From contig NZ_CP124862.1 of the NCBI RefSeq assembly GCF_030013905.1, positions 2,111,051 through 2,175,050 of the forward strand: a stretch of DNA of 64,000 nucleotides, in the 5' to 3' direction. Of this stretch, positions 22,840 through 31,515 are shown piece by piece. The notes beneath the pieces are model-generated. The model was not told the DNA's origin and did not search any database. It saw only the letters and a list, made by a program, of their open reading frames with translations. How positions within the stretch are numbered: position 1 is the first letter of the stretch; each line of letters begins with the position of its first letter. The DNA is from Petroclostridium sp. X23 (GTDB lineage: Bacteria > Bacillota > Clostridia > SK-Y3). Position numbers and translations under genes: made by a program.

Positions 22840-23814
22840 TTATTTCATCTCTATACACTTTTTAGGACACTTTACTACGCACTGTCCGCAACCTACGCAT
22901 TTGTCTTCGATGATCTTATGCTTATTCTTAAGTTCACCCTCTATAGCGTCAAACTTACACTGTTTCGTACATATCGTACAACCTATGCAAGCTTCTTCAT
23001 TGATATATGCCTTCTTCATATCCCTATTCCCGTGTATGATCTTCTTAGGACATTTCACCACACACTGTGAACAATTCACGCACTTGCTGTAATCAATCAC
23101 AGCAATATTATTTTCAACTTTTATCGCATCAAACCTACATGCCTTTTCACAGATCTTACATGCAATACAACCCACATCACAATGAGTTTTCACTTCCGGT
23201 CCTCTATCTCTTGATTTGCACACTACCCAGGTTGCAGCACTTTCAGGGACCAATTCAATAATATTTTTAGGACATGCACTTACACACTTCCCGCAGGCAG
23301 TACATTTTTTCTCATCGATTACAGCAATTCCGTTTTGGATTTTGATCGCATCAAAAGGACATACCTTTACGCATGTACCAAGTCCGGTACAGCCGTACGC
23401 ACAACCTTTTGAACCTCCACCCAGTTTAGAAGCAGCAACACAGTCATCCACACCATAGTATTCATATTTTTCTCTTGCATTATCCTTCGTACCCTGACAA
23501 AGTACTCTGGCAATTTTTCTTTCTTCTTCTCCTGCTGTCACACCCATAATTTCAGCCACATTTGCAGCACAAGATGCACCACCGACAGGGCAACCATTTA
23601 CAGGTGCTTTACCTTCTACAACTGCTGCCGCAAAAGCACCGCATCCTGCATATCCGCATCCACCACAGTTTGCACCCGGCAGCGCTTCAATCACCAAAGG
23701 TACTCTTTCGTCCACTTCTACAGCAAACTTTTGAGATGCATAAGCAAGCAGTGATCCAAAAGCTAACCCCATTCCGCCCAGGCTTAGTACCGGAGCAAGT
23801 ATTTTATCTATCAT
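22840..23814 (-). CDS. rnfB: Rnf complex subunit B, polyferredoxin
   Basis: Electron-entry subunit of the Na+ or H+-pumping ferredoxin:NAD+ oxidoreductase. The 324 residues start with a membrane helix (about 5-25), then the CGGCGYAGC cluster motif (about 50-60), followed by six CX2CX2CX3C ferredoxin motifs arranged as three pairs, the last ending VVKCPKKCIEMK. This is richer in clusters than the minimal proteobacterial RnfB and agrees with long clostridial and acetogen forms. It is the last gene of rnfCDGEAB, about 70 bases downstream of rnfA. Confidence 0.95.
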   Translation of the reverse strand: MIDKILAPVLSLGGMGLAFGSLLAYASQKFAVEVDERVPLVIEALPGANCGGCGYAGCGAFAAAVVEGKAPVNGCPVGGASCAANVAEIMGVTAGEEERKIARVLCQGTKDNAREKYEYYGVDDCVAASKLGGGSKGCAYGCTGLGTCVKVCPFDAIKIQNGIAVIDEKKCTACGKCVSACPKNIIELVPESAATWVVCKSRDRGPEVKTHCDVGCIACKICEKACRFDAIKVENNIAVIDYSKCVNCSQCVVKCPKKIIHGNRDMKKAYINEEACIGCTICTKQCKFDAIEGELKNKHKIIEDKCVGCGQCVVKCPKKCIEMK

Positions 23815-23839
23815 ACATCAATTCACCCCATTCTAAAAT

Positions 23840-23890
23840 AATTGACAATTAATTATTAACTATTCACTATTAATTATTAATTGTTAATTA
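23840..23890. repeat. AT-rich tandem-type repeat before rnfB
   Basis: Overlapping copies of ATTAATTATTAACTATTCACTATTAATT-like words fill the rnfA-rnfB gap. Related words occur at 39385-39425 and 42095-42130. They resemble low-complexity intergenic repeats rather than a regulator site. Confidence 0.45.
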
Positions 23891-24469
23891 AAACTTCAGT
23901 CCCTGGAATCCGAGGAATGCGATTGACAGCAAAGCTGCTGTAATTAACGCAATCGGAAATCCTTGCAGCGGCTTCGGAATATCGGAAAGTTCCAGTCTTT
24001 CTCTAACACCGGCAAACAACACGATGGCCAGCGTAAATCCTATCGCAGCAGCTGTTCCGTATACTAAAGACCTTATGAAATCAAATTCCTTCTGTATATT
24101 CAATATTGCTACCCCAAGTACCGCACAGTTGGTGGTAATAAGCGGCAAATAAACCCCCAAAGCTTGATAAAGTGTCGGACTCATTTTTTGGATAACCATT
24201 TCAACAAACTGAACTAATGCAGCTATTACCAAAATAAATGCTATGGTCTGCAAATACTGTATATTAAATCGTTCTAAAATAAGTGTCTGAATCAGCCATG
24301 TAATGAGTGAAGCCAGTGCCATAACAAAGGTAACCGCCATACCCATCCCCAACGCAGTCTCTACTTTCTTTGATACTCCTAAGAAAGGACAGATCCCTAA
24401 GAACTTTACCAATACAAAGTTTTCAATGAGTATTGCTCCTAACGCTATTACGATCAATTCCTTTAACAT
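23888..24469 (-). CDS. rnfA: Rnf complex membrane subunit A
   Basis: Integral subunit (193 aa, six predicted helices) homologous to NqrE and RnfA. Signature stretches include [18 protein letters not shown] near the N-terminus and the [13 protein letters not shown] segment around residue 110, which carry the cysteines thought to bind an iron-sulfur centre within the membrane. The ATG overlaps the rnfE stop (4469-type one-base junction at 24469), so the two are translated together. It forms the ion and electron path with RnfD and RnfE. Length and motifs are normal. Confidence 0.95.
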   Translation of the reverse strand: MLKELIVIALGAILIENFVLVKFLGICPFLGVSKKVETALGMGMAVTFVMALASLITWLIQTLILERFNIQYLQTIAFILVIAALVQFVEMVIQKMSPTLYQALGVYLPLITTNCAVLGVAILNIQKEFDFIRSLVYGTAAAIGFTLAIVLFAGVRERLELSDIPKPLQGFPIALITAALLSIAFLGFQGLKF

Positions 24470-25074
24470 TATGCTTCACCCCCCTTTGTTCTTTGAGACC
24501 ACCAGTTCATGATCCCCAAGATGATCCCAAGCCCTAAAAACGCACCCGGTGGAAGAATCATAATTAACGCCGGTTCAAATGCATCTCCAAATAATTTCAT
24601 TCCTAAGAATGAACCATTCCCTAATATCTCTCTTACACTTGCCAAAATCACCAAAGCCAGTGTAAAACCTAAGCCCATACCGAGACCATCCATCGCTGAT
24701 TTCCCTGCACTATTCTTAGAAGCATACGCTTCTGCCCTGGCAAGTATAATACAGTTAACAACGATTAATGGAATAAATAATCCCAACTGCTTTGCGATAT
24801 CGGGAAAATATGCTTTCAATGCCATTTCGATGAGTGTTACGAAACCGGCTATTATGACGATAAATGCCGGTATTCTTACTTTTGATGGTATTAGTTTTCT
24901 TAATAGTGAAATCACCACATTGGATCCAACCAAAACAGCCGTTGCTGAAAGTCCCATTCCGATCCCATTGACTACCGATGTAGTTACCGCAAGAGTAGGA
25001 CACATTCCAAGCAGCTGCACCAATGTAGGGTTATCCTTTATAATACCTTTAGAAAGTTCTTTATACATGCTCAT
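24469..25074 (-). CDS. rnfE: Rnf complex membrane subunit E
   Basis: Integral subunit (201 aa) homologous to NqrD and RnfA, with six hydrophobic helices. Conserved parts are [17 protein letters not shown] near residue 16 and [15 protein letters not shown] near residue 100, again with membrane cysteines. The C-terminus ends in a charged SQRTKGGEA tail overlapping the rnfA start. It lies 15 bases after rnfG. Role as for RnfA: scaffold for cross-membrane electron transfer coupled to ion movement. Confidence 0.95.
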   Translation of the reverse strand: MSMYKELSKGIIKDNPTLVQLLGMCPTLAVTTSVVNGIGMGLSATAVLVGSNVVISLLRKLIPSKVRIPAFIVIIAGFVTLIEMALKAYFPDIAKQLGLFIPLIVVNCIILARAEAYASKNSAGKSAMDGLGMGLGFTLALVILASVREILGNGSFLGMKLFGDAFEPALIMILPPGAFLGLGIILGIMNWWSQRTKGGEA

Positions 25075-25089
25075 GCTTGCTCCCCCCTC

Positions 25090-25668
25090 TTACTTGTTCA
25101 CTTTTTCTTTTATCGCTTTTATTGCGCTATTTACACCCTCGGTTACCGCATTAGATGTAATCGTCGCACCGCTGATTGCTACAACCTCATTATCCTTAGG
25201 CGTACCGTTTTTGATAACTGCCAAATAATCTTTTGTTGGCTTTCCGTTATATTGGTCTTTAAATTTCGGTTCTTTTGCTTTAGTACCAAGTCCAGGCGTT
25301 TCTGAGAAATTTACAATGGTAATACCGGTAATCTTTCCGGCATTGTCTATACCAACAATCATATCTATAGCACCACCGAAACCATTCGGTGCTACGCCTA
25401 CGCTATAACCTACGATATTTCCGCCGCTCTTACCTGCAAAAACGCTTTTTACGGTTTTATAGTCTCCTTCTCCCAATCCTTCTACTTTCAGCTCTTCAAA
25501 TTCCGAAGCCGCCGGAAGTACTTCTTTTCTTGCTTCAATCTGTGCTTGTAAGGTTAACGCCGCAATTTTATCTTCTGTTGCCAGATTTCCCAGCGCCAGT
25601 ATCAATGCAACAACAAACGTAATGGCACATAGTATAGCACCTAATCTCATAATTTCATTATTACGCAC
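25090..25668 (-). CDS. rnfG: Rnf complex flavoprotein subunit G
   Basis: A 192-residue subunit with one N-terminal membrane helix (about 8-28) and an extracytoplasmic FMN-binding domain. The covalent FMN site is the threonine of AISGATITSNAV (about residues 162-173), matching the S(T)GAT motif. GFGGAIDMIVGID and ETPGLGTKAKE are also typical. It overlaps the end of rnfD by eight bases. It relays electrons between the iron-sulfur subunits and the membrane core. Confidence 0.95.
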   Translation of the reverse strand: MRNNEIMRLGAILCAITFVVALILALGNLATEDKIAALTLQAQIEARKEVLPAASEFEELKVEGLGEGDYKTVKSVFAGKSGGNIVGYSVGVAPNGFGGAIDMIVGIDNAGKITGITIVNFSETPGLGTKAKEPKFKDQYNGKPTKDYLAVIKNGTPKDNEVVAISGATITSNAVTEGVNSAIKAIKEKVNK

Positions 25669-26644
25669 GCGCCTTCACCTCCCCAAATTTCACAGGAGCT
25701 GTATATCTATCAATAAGTGGTGTCACGATATTCATTAGCAGTATGGAATAGGATACACCTTCAGGATATCCGCCATACAGTCTAATCACCGATGTAATTA
25801 ACCCGCAGCCGATTCCCATGATGATTTGCCCTTTAGGAGTAACAGGAGATGATGCATAATCCGTAGCCATAAAGAACGCCCCCAGCATTAATCCCCCGGA
25901 GAGCACATGGTATATAGCATTACCGGTAAAAAACCCATCTTTACCTAAAACAAATGTCAATACCGCAACAGTTGCAATGAAAGAAACCGGTATTCTCCAG
26001 CTGATTACTTTTCTATAAATCAGATACACTCCACCCAATAACAGCATAAGGACGGAAGTCTCACCTATAGAACCCCCGATTCTTCCCATAAATAAATCCA
26101 AATAACTTGGCATCACCTGTCCTGCGGCTTCAGTTCCTTTTAAAATCGCAAGAGGCGTAGCTGAACTCACAACATCCACTGCACCAGCCAAAGATAACTG
26201 CTCAAAAGGACCAACCCATTTTGTCATGGCTACCGGCCATGATGCAAGCAAAAATGCTCTTGCCGCTAACGCAGGATTCATGAAGTTTTGTCCCAGTCCG
26301 CCAAATAACTGTTTAACAATAATGATTGCAAAAAAACCACCTATTACAGGCATCCATAAAGGTACCGTAACAGGGAGGTTAAAAGCAAGTAATATTCCTG
26401 TGACAACTGCACTCCAGTCATTGACGGTTACGGCTTTTTTGCTTAGCTTCTGCCATACATATTCAGCAGCTATACAACTCAGAACTGTCAGCGCAGTAAC
26501 CAGCAGTGCCCTGAAACCAAAAAAGTAAGCCCCTGCGATTAATGCCGGACAGAGTGCCAGTACAACATCAAACATAACACTGCTTACCGTTTCCCCCGAC
26601 CTCACATGTGGAGATGAGGAAACCACTAATCTATTATTTATCAT
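25661..26644 (-). CDS. rnfD: Rnf complex membrane flavoprotein subunit D
   Basis: A 327-residue, multi-spanning NqrB/RnfD homologue. The covalent FMN attachment region is VVSSATPLAIL (about residue 160), and GLGQNFMNPALAARAFL is the conserved helix. The C-terminal half contains GGLMLGAFFMATDYASSP and GGYPEGVSYSILLMN, both typical. It probably contributes to the ion channel. The start at 26644 is preceded by GGGGTTAGC and, further upstream, by a run of five 14-base repeats that separates it from rnfC. Confidence 0.95.
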   Translation of the reverse strand: MINNRLVVSSSPHVRSGETVSSVMFDVVLALCPALIAGAYFFGFRALLVTALTVLSCIAAEYVWQKLSKKAVTVNDWSAVVTGILLAFNLPVTVPLWMPVIGGFFAIIIVKQLFGGLGQNFMNPALAARAFLLASWPVAMTKWVGPFEQLSLAGAVDVVSSATPLAILKGTEAAGQVMPSYLDLFMGRIGGSIGETSVLMLLLGGVYLIYRKVISWRIPVSFIATVAVLTFVLGKDGFFTGNAIYHVLSGGLMLGAFFMATDYASSPVTPKGQIIMGIGCGLITSVIRLYGGYPEGVSYSILLMNIVTPLIDRYTAPVKFGEVKARA

Positions 26645-26668
26645 TTATGCTAACCCCCATTTCTTACC

Positions 26669-26738
26669 TATTTTGTCTTATCTATTTTGTCTTATCTATT
26701 TTGTCTTATCTATTTTGTCTTATCTATTTTGTCTTATC
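26669..26738. repeat. Five tandem copies of a 14-bp unit between rnfC and rnfD
   Basis: The unit TATTTTGTCTTATC is repeated five times without change and followed by a partial copy. The rnfC stop codon overlaps the first unit on the coding strand, so the array fills the rnfC-rnfD gap. Fourteen is not a multiple of three and each unit holds stop codons, so it is non-coding. Confidence 0.9.
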
Positions 26739-28069
26739 TACTTTGCCGCTTGCGCACGTTTTTTCGCAATAATAGCTTGTTTTGCTCCTCTGATCGACTG
26801 CACAAGGTGTCTCTTGGAAGGACATACATAAGAGCAGCTTCCGCATTCTATACAATCGGCAGCATTATATTCTTCCGCTTTATCCAAATCATTCTTGCTT
26901 GAATACGCACTTAAATAAATAGGCAGCAGATTCATAGGACATGCACCTACACATTTACCGCAGCGGATGCATGGACTTTCCGGTTTGAGCTGTACATCTT
27001 CTTTTGTAAACGCCAAAAGCCCGGATGTACCCTTTACTACCGGTACATCTATCGAAAATTGGGCAATACCCATCATCGGACCACCCATTACAATCTTAGC
27101 CGGATCTTCTATAAAGCCACCGGATTGTTCAAAGAGATATTTAAACGGTGTTCCGATTTTAACTGCATAGTTTCTAGGCTCTTTCACCGCTGCACCGGAC
27201 ACGGTTACGATACGTCTTGTCAAAGGCATCCCTGTGGTGATGGCACGAGCAATCGCAGTGCAGGTATCTATATTATTTACAACTGCCCCAACATCTGCCG
27301 GAAGCGCACCGGAAGGAACTTCTCTGCCGGCTATCACTTTAATAAGTTGTTTTTCGGCACCTTGCGGGTATTTTGTTTTCAATACCACCACTTCAATCCC
27401 TGCTTCCTTGGAAGCGTGTTCTTTCATGGTCTTAATCGCGTCCATCTTGTTTTCTTCAATGCCGATGTAACCTTTATTCAAGCCAAAAACCTTCATAATC
27501 GCTTTCAACCCAAGGATTACTTCCCCCGGAGCTTCCAGCATTACTCTATGGTCAGACGTCAGATACGGCTCACATTCCGCACCATTGATAATTACATAGT
27601 CGATCTTTTTATCGGGTGGTGGTGATAACTTTACATGAGTAGGAAATCCTGCTCCTCCCATACCCACAATACCCGCCTCACGCACAATACTGATAATCTG
27701 CTTGGGTTCCAGCGCGTCAAGTTCTCCTTTTGGTACCACACTTTCATCAACTGTATCTTTGTCATCATTCTCTACAACAATAGCCATTACCTTTGAGCCG
27801 TTAGGATGTAAGATCGACTCAATCGCCACAACCTTGCCTGACACACTTGAATGAATAGGAGCACTGACAAACGCCTTTGAATCGGCAATTTTCTGACCTA
27901 CTTTCACTTCATCCCCTACTGCAACCACTGGCTCACATGGCGCACCAATATGCTGCTGCATAGGAAAATAAAGCCTATCAGGTGCTTGCAGACTTATAAT
28001 AGACATTTTCTCGGTATGATGCTTATTGTCATGAGGATGAATACCACCTTTAAATGTTAAAGCTTTCAT
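26738..28069 (-). CDS. rnfC: Rnf complex NADH-binding subunit C
   Basis: A 443-residue peripheral subunit that exchanges electrons with NAD(H). It has an N-terminal biotin-like domain (about residues 1-110, HIGAPCEPVVAVGDEVKVGQ), an NADH/FMN-binding region with GMGGAGFPTHVK (about residues 135-147), an SLBB-like section, and two 4Fe-4S motifs near the C-terminus (CIRCGKCVGACPMNLLP and CIECGSCSYVCPSKR). It opens the operon and is preceded by a sigma-A promoter at 28106-28134. Length and motifs are standard for Clostridia. Confidence 0.95.
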   Translation of the reverse strand: MKALTFKGGIHPHDNKHHTEKMSIISLQAPDRLYFPMQQHIGAPCEPVVAVGDEVKVGQKIADSKAFVSAPIHSSVSGKVVAIESILHPNGSKVMAIVVENDDKDTVDESVVPKGELDALEPKQIISIVREAGIVGMGGAGFPTHVKLSPPPDKKIDYVIINGAECEPYLTSDHRVMLEAPGEVILGLKAIMKVFGLNKGYIGIEENKMDAIKTMKEHASKEAGIEVVVLKTKYPQGAEKQLIKVIAGREVPSGALPADVGAVVNNIDTCTAIARAITTGMPLTRRIVTVSGAAVKEPRNYAVKIGTPFKYLFEQSGGFIEDPAKIVMGGPMMGIAQFSIDVPVVKGTSGLLAFTKEDVQLKPESPCIRCGKCVGACPMNLLPIYLSAYSSKNDLDKAEEYNAADCIECGSCSYVCPSKRHLVQSIRGAKQAIIAKKRAQAAK

Positions 28070-28105
28070 CTAAACCTCACCTCTTTCATTATCTGTAACA
28101 TTGAT

Positions 28106-28134
28106 ATTATACAATGAATGTATACAAAATACAA
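28106..28134 (-). promoter_or_regulatory. Sigma-A promoter of the rnf operon
   Basis: On the minus strand, TTGTAT (28129-28134) and TATAAT (28106-28111) with a 17-base spacer, about 36 bases upstream of rnfC. Confidence 0.65.
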
Positions 28135-28229
28135 ATTAATTAATTTATTAACAAAGTTCTGTTTAAAGTAGATAGCGCATGACGTGTAGTAAATAGAAAT
28201 TGACAAATAAATAACAAACAAACAACAAA

Positions 28230-28255
28230 TAAGCCACTAGTAAACTAGTGGCTTA
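28230..28255 (-). terminator. Terminator of the 302-aa hypothetical gene
   Basis: Stem TAAGCCACTAG/CTAGTGGCTTA with a four-base loop. On the minus strand it is followed by TTTGTTGTTTGTT, giving a fair T-tract. Confidence 0.7.
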
Positions 28256-28304
28256 TATTATTATACAGTATATTTCCCATATTTGCAAAGGAATTTTTTA
28301 GATT

Positions 28305-29213
28305 TTATTGAATACTTTTCTGTACTCTTTCCTTTACTTTTGAAGTAACTTGATAGATGCTATCAATGGCTTTACTCATCTGTCCGATACTTAAATCTTC
28401 CATATTCATATCCTTATATCCCATTTCTTCCATAATGATACTGATCACTTCATCACTTTCCGCATCCAAACCCGCATTTTTAATTTTTGATTTAAAATAG
28501 TTTATCTGTTTATCCGACGCTTTTCTTACCGGCGCCGCATTTTCCTTCGACGGTCTTATTTCTCTGCTCTTTTTTATTCTATCTTGTACTTCTTCAAACT
28601 CCTCATCAAGTAAGGCAGCCTCACCCGGATAGAGCCAATCATTTTCACCCATTAGTTTCCTGATAACTCTATCACAGGCACCTGTAATCGTCTTTTCCAA
28701 ACCAAATTCCTTATCTTCAACCAGTGCTTTTCCTATCTCAAATCTTTCCCACTCGGTTAGAAATAAATCGGGATTAAGCTTTACTTTGGGTCTTCCCTCT
28801 TCCCATATCATTCTGCCATTTTCATCATACATAATGTTTTTTTGCTCAATTTTTTTTGCCATATATTTTTGATAGCGATTATAATAATCTATTTGCTTAC
28901 CATCAGTAATCGTTTGACCTGTCGCTAATAACTTCCCTTTCACTTTTGCTATAAAAGTTGAGAGTTCTACTAAGCCTATCCCTGGAAATTCCGCATTGTT
29001 TTCCTTTAATGTCATTACCTGAACATCATCAATGGATATTCCTTTTTCCCGCGCTTTTTTAAACAATCCTTCCGCTTTAAAACGCAGCTCTCCTTGTGCG
29101 CCTACATAAAAGTCTTTTTCTTTATCATAAGTGATGTCGTGATTGGCTCCCGGACTTGCATCAGGTAATTCTTCATAATCTTCTATTTTAATGATCTCTT
29201 CATTCTCACTCAT
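28305..29213 (-). CDS. Hypothetical charged protein, 302 aa
   Basis: I do not recognise this gene with certainty. It is soluble, highly charged and predicted mostly helical. Residues 1-40 are acidic; residues about 40-190 form a compact domain (GAQGELRFKAEGLFKKARE, GIGLVELSTFIAKVKG, TITGACDRVIRKLMG); residues about 230-300 form a second domain (KASDKQINYFKSKIKNAGL ... EEMGYKDMNMEDLSIGQMS). That C-terminal segment resembles the tail found on some phage-type single-strand-annealing and DNA-binding proteins, a weak similarity only. It is monocistronic, with its own terminator. A DNA-related role is a guess. Confidence 0.7.
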   Translation of the reverse strand: MSENEEIIKIEDYEELPDASPGANHDITYDKEKDFYVGAQGELRFKAEGLFKKAREKGISIDDVQVMTLKENNAEFPGIGLVELSTFIAKVKGKLLATGQTITDGKQIDYYNRYQKYMAKKIEQKNIMYDENGRMIWEEGRPKVKLNPDLFLTEWERFEIGKALVEDKEFGLEKTITGACDRVIRKLMGENDWLYPGEAALLDEEFEEVQDRIKKSREIRPSKENAAPVRKASDKQINYFKSKIKNAGLDAESDEVISIIMEEMGYKDMNMEDLSIGQMSKAIDSIYQVTSKVKERVQKSIQ

Positions 29214-29595
29214 AGTAATTCCTCCTTCTTGACTTACGTTACCGCAATAAAAACTATTCTAATTATTGATTAAATTTATAGGTTTATTTGCTCTATTAGG
29301 GTGGTATAAATAATTATTAAACGTATGAGTATTGCCGATTGCACAGCTTAATGAATATATAATTCTCTTAAATAACTAACATGCATGTTTAAACATTGAG
29401 TGTTTATACTACTATTTTTATCTTTAGCTAACATATTTACTATACCTTTTAGTGTTATGAATGCATAGCTTTTCCTATTGAAGTAAATTTTTTATGTATA
29501 TATAGGTTTTACAAAATTTTATACTTCTCAAATATTGATTTGAACAGTATAATATATATTAAAGGTAATAAAATAATGAAGTGGTGGTGATCATT
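29214..29595. other. Gene-free divergent region
   Basis: About 380 AT-rich bases between two divergent genes, so promoters for both are expected; the plus-strand GTATAATATAT near 29549-29559 is a possible -10 for mecA. No other structure is recognised. Confidence 0.45.
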
Positions 29596-30228
29596 ATGAA
29601 AATAGAGAGAATAAGCCACAACAAAATCAAAGTAACTCTTTCAATTGACGACCTTGAGGAATGGAATATTGATATTGAAAATCTATCCTACAATTCTCCT
29701 GAAACTCAAGAAATGTTTTGGAATATGATGAAAAAAGCTGAACTGGAAGCAGGCTTTTATGTTGATGACTCTCAGCTAATCATAGAAGCAATGCCTCTGC
29801 AATCGGAAGGCTTTGTAATCATAGTCACCAGAGTTGATGAAGATGATGATTTTGAATCTATTCATAAATATATAAAAAGCAAATTTAAGAAGTCTGAGCT
29901 AAGGGTAAAAAGAAAAAATAAGAAAATATGCTCTGGTTTGATGATCTATATGTTTTCAGACTTTGATGATATTTGCTCAGCAAGTACAAGACTTTTAAAT
30001 ATTTATGCCGGCGAAAGCACTCTTTACAGATATAAAGACTATTATTATCTTGCTTTAACCAGAAACTGTACATTAAACAGTCTTCCTGAAACCGTTGAAA
30101 CCATTTTGACTGAATATGGCCATAAAATACCTCATGCTTCTATTCAAGAAGGCTTTTTAAATGAGCATGGCAGTAAGATCATTGAGAATAATGCGCTAGA
30201 AGTATTACAGCAGTATTTCTCCACTTAA
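29596..30228 (+). CDS. mecA: MecA-type ClpC adaptor protein
   Basis: Adaptor that delivers substrates to the ClpCP protease. With the ATG at 29596 it is 210 residues, opening MKIERISHNKIKVTLSIDDL, which is the MecA N-terminal substrate-recognition domain (conserved KI-v-l---DL). A linker of acidic residues (RVDEDDDFE, about 85-95) is followed by the ClpC-binding domain (about 105-210), with FSDFDDICSASTRLLN, STLYRYKDYYYLAL and EYGHKI. The codons upstream of 29596 lie in the GGTGGTGATC ribosome-site region. The domain order matches Firmicute MecA. Which substrates are targeted is unknown; in Bacilli it is competence and biofilm regulators. Confidence 0.88.
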   Translation: MKIERISHNKIKVTLSIDDLEEWNIDIENLSYNSPETQEMFWNMMKKAELEAGFYVDDSQLIIEAMPLQSEGFVIIVTRVDEDDDFESIHKYIKSKFKKSELRVKRKNKKICSGLMIYMFSDFDDICSASTRLLNIYAGESTLYRYKDYYYLALTRNCTLNSLPETVETILTEYGHKIPHASIQEGFLNEHGSKIIENNALEVLQQYFST

Positions 30229-30259
30229 GAAACTATCCTATGGATAGTTTCTTTTTTTT
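30227..30259 (+). terminator. Terminator of mecA
   Basis: AAGAAACTATCC and its exact complement around a three-base loop, followed by eight Ts. The stem begins within the stop codon. Confidence 0.88.
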
Positions 30260-30260
30260 C

Positions 30261-30284
30261 AGGCGACCACAAGTCACCCCTACA
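30261..30284 (-). repeat. Fragment of a GTAGGGG...GTCGCC dispersed repeat
   Basis: Read on the minus strand it is TGTAGGGGTGACTTGTGGTCGCC-like, the same general form (GTAGGGGC...TTGTG...GCC) as the repeat arms at 47910-47929 and 48118-48137. Confidence 0.4.
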
Positions 30285-30307
30285 AATGCTATATGTGATT
30301 ACCATTA

Positions 30308-30361
30308 TTATCCACACTTGTGGATAATAATGTTGATAATTTTGTGGACATGTTGTGGACA
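30308..30361. promoter_or_regulatory. DnaA-box cluster 1
   Basis: Two perfect DnaA boxes face each other: TTATCCACA (30308-30316) and TGTGGATAA (30319-30327). TGTTGATAA (30331-30339) and two TGTGGACA variants (near 30343-30361) follow. Five box-like sites in about 54 bases greatly exceed chance. A role in DnaA binding is inferred from the consensus. Confidence 0.75.
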
Positions 30362-30608
30362 CCTCTTATGTCATAGATATTGTGAAATATCTACATAAAC
30401 ACAGATATATTTATATAACTCTTTACAATACATAGAAAAGTATCATCTTTTCGCAAGCCTGCAGTTTCCGATAGTGTATTTGAAAAAAGTCTGAATACAA
30501 GTAATTGCTTCTCTCATAAGCCTTTTTTATTAATCTCTATGTCATTCTTCTTATTCATATCATTGATCTTGTTAGGCAATCCCAATAATTCCAATTGATA
30601 TTATTAAT

Positions 30609-30660
30609 GTATCCACACCTGTGGATAAGTTTGTTGATAACCATGTGGACATGCTGTGAA
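30609..30660. promoter_or_regulatory. DnaA-box cluster 2
   Basis: GTATCCACA (30609-30617), perfect TGTGGATAA (30620-30628), TGTTGATAA (30632-30640) and TGTGGACAT (30644-30652) in the same order and nearly the same spacing as cluster 1, which indicates duplication of a functional unit. Confidence 0.75.
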
Positions 30661-30779
30661 TGGTCTATTGCTACAAATATCATCTTATTCACATCTACTA
30701 TTAATCTGCCGGATTTAATGCATATTACGCTGCTATTTTAAAAATACTAATATGGAAAGTATCTGGAGGTGATTTATAA

Positions 30780-31040
30780 TTGGGTAAAAAAATTGCAATT
30801 GAACCTGCATTAACTCCTGTTAAAGATTTTTTAAATGAAAAAGGCTATAATGTTGTCAGCCTTACTCATGGCATGAGAAAAGATTCTACTGATTACAAGC
30901 AATTCGACGCGATTGTCGTAACCGGTATGAGTGATGATTTCGCCGGTATGGAAGATACTAAAACCGATGCTGTTGTTATAGATGCTTCCGGACTTACACC
31001 GGCACAAGTTGAAAATGAAATCAGAACAAGAACAAAATAG
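30780..31040 (+). CDS. YkuS/UPF0180 family protein
   Basis: A small soluble protein of 86 residues: KIAIEPALTPVKDFLNEKGY, a conserved VSL segment, then DAIVVTGMSDDFAGMEDTK and ending in an Asp/Gly-rich VVIDASGLTPAQVENEI. This is the UPF0180 (B. subtilis YkuS) pattern, a family of unknown function with a small alpha/beta fold. It begins with TTG (30780-30782) nine bases after GGAGGT. It stands alone after the DnaA-box region and is followed by a strong bidirectional terminator shared with mgsA. Confidence 0.85.
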   Translation: MGKKIAIEPALTPVKDFLNEKGYNVVSLTHGMRKDSTDYKQFDAIVVTGMSDDFAGMEDTKTDAVVIDASGLTPAQVENEIRTRTK

Positions 31041-31090
31041 TATAAAACAGTAAAACAGGGGATAGTCCCCTGTTTTACTGTTTTATACTA
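31038..31090. terminator. Bidirectional terminator between ykuS-like gene and mgsA
   Basis: A 25-base stem containing AACAGGGG/CCCCTGTT, overlapping the stop codon of the plus-strand gene and lying just beyond the mgsA stop. A-rich and T-rich flanks serve both convergent genes. Confidence 0.85.
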
Positions 31091-31093
31091 TCA

Positions 31094-31504
31094 TTACTTA
31101 CTATTCTTAGGATTAACAATATCTCTCCAATCAAGATCTCCTCTTTCAAGCCCTCTTACTAAAACTTCAGCCGTAGCAACATTAGTGGCCAGCGGTATAT
31201 TATGAACATCGCACAATCTCAGCAGCGCGCTTACATCGGGTTCATGCGGCTGAGCGGTAAGCGGGTCTCTAAAAAACAACACCAAGTCAATCTCATTGTA
31301 CGCGATTCTTGCACCAATCTGCTGGTCTCCTCCTTGCGGACCGGAAAGAAATCGATGTACTTTCATCCCCGTAGCTTCTATTATCAAGCCACCGGTTGTC
31401 CCAGTTGCACAGAGGCTATGCTTATTTAGTATTCCCTTATACGCAATACAAAATTGTACCATCAATTCTTTTTTCTTATCATGAGCTATCAATGCAATAT
31501 TCAA
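31094..31504 (-). CDS. mgsA: Methylglyoxal synthase
   Basis: Converts dihydroxyacetone phosphate to methylglyoxal and phosphate, a bypass that relieves phosphate limitation or sugar-phosphate stress. The 136 residues have the N-terminal [13 protein letters not shown], the phosphate-binding TGTTG (about residue 39), the catalytic [16 protein letters not shown] (about 54-69, with the catalytic aspartate) and [18 protein letters not shown] (about 76-93). All are diagnostic. It is the last gene of the minus-strand shape block, 12 bases after rodA, so it may be co-transcribed with it. Cytoplasmic. Confidence 0.96.
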   Translation of the reverse strand: MNIALIAHDKKKELMVQFCIAYKGILNKHSLCATGTTGGLIIEATGMKVHRFLSGPQGGDQQIGARIAYNEIDLVLFFRDPLTAQPHEPDVSALLRLCDVHNIPLATNVATAEVLVRGLERGDLDWRDIVNPKNSK

Positions 31505-31515
31505 TCTTATCCCTC

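Larger units (their letters stand above)
30229..30779. other. AT-rich gene-free region with two DnaA-box clusters
   Basis: About 550 bases without a gene. It has a repeat fragment at 30261-30284 and DnaA-box clusters at 30308-30361 and 30609-30660, flanking about 250 bases of very AT-rich DNA. Confidence 0.6.

Noticed and set aside
26669..26738. CRISPR array
   Set aside because: Repeats are 14 bases with no spacers; this is a simple tandem repeat.
30229..30779. Chromosomal origin at the DnaA-box clusters
   Set aside because: No dnaA, dnaN or rpmH genes and no strand switch around this place; both sides read mostly minus. Kept as DnaA clusters only.
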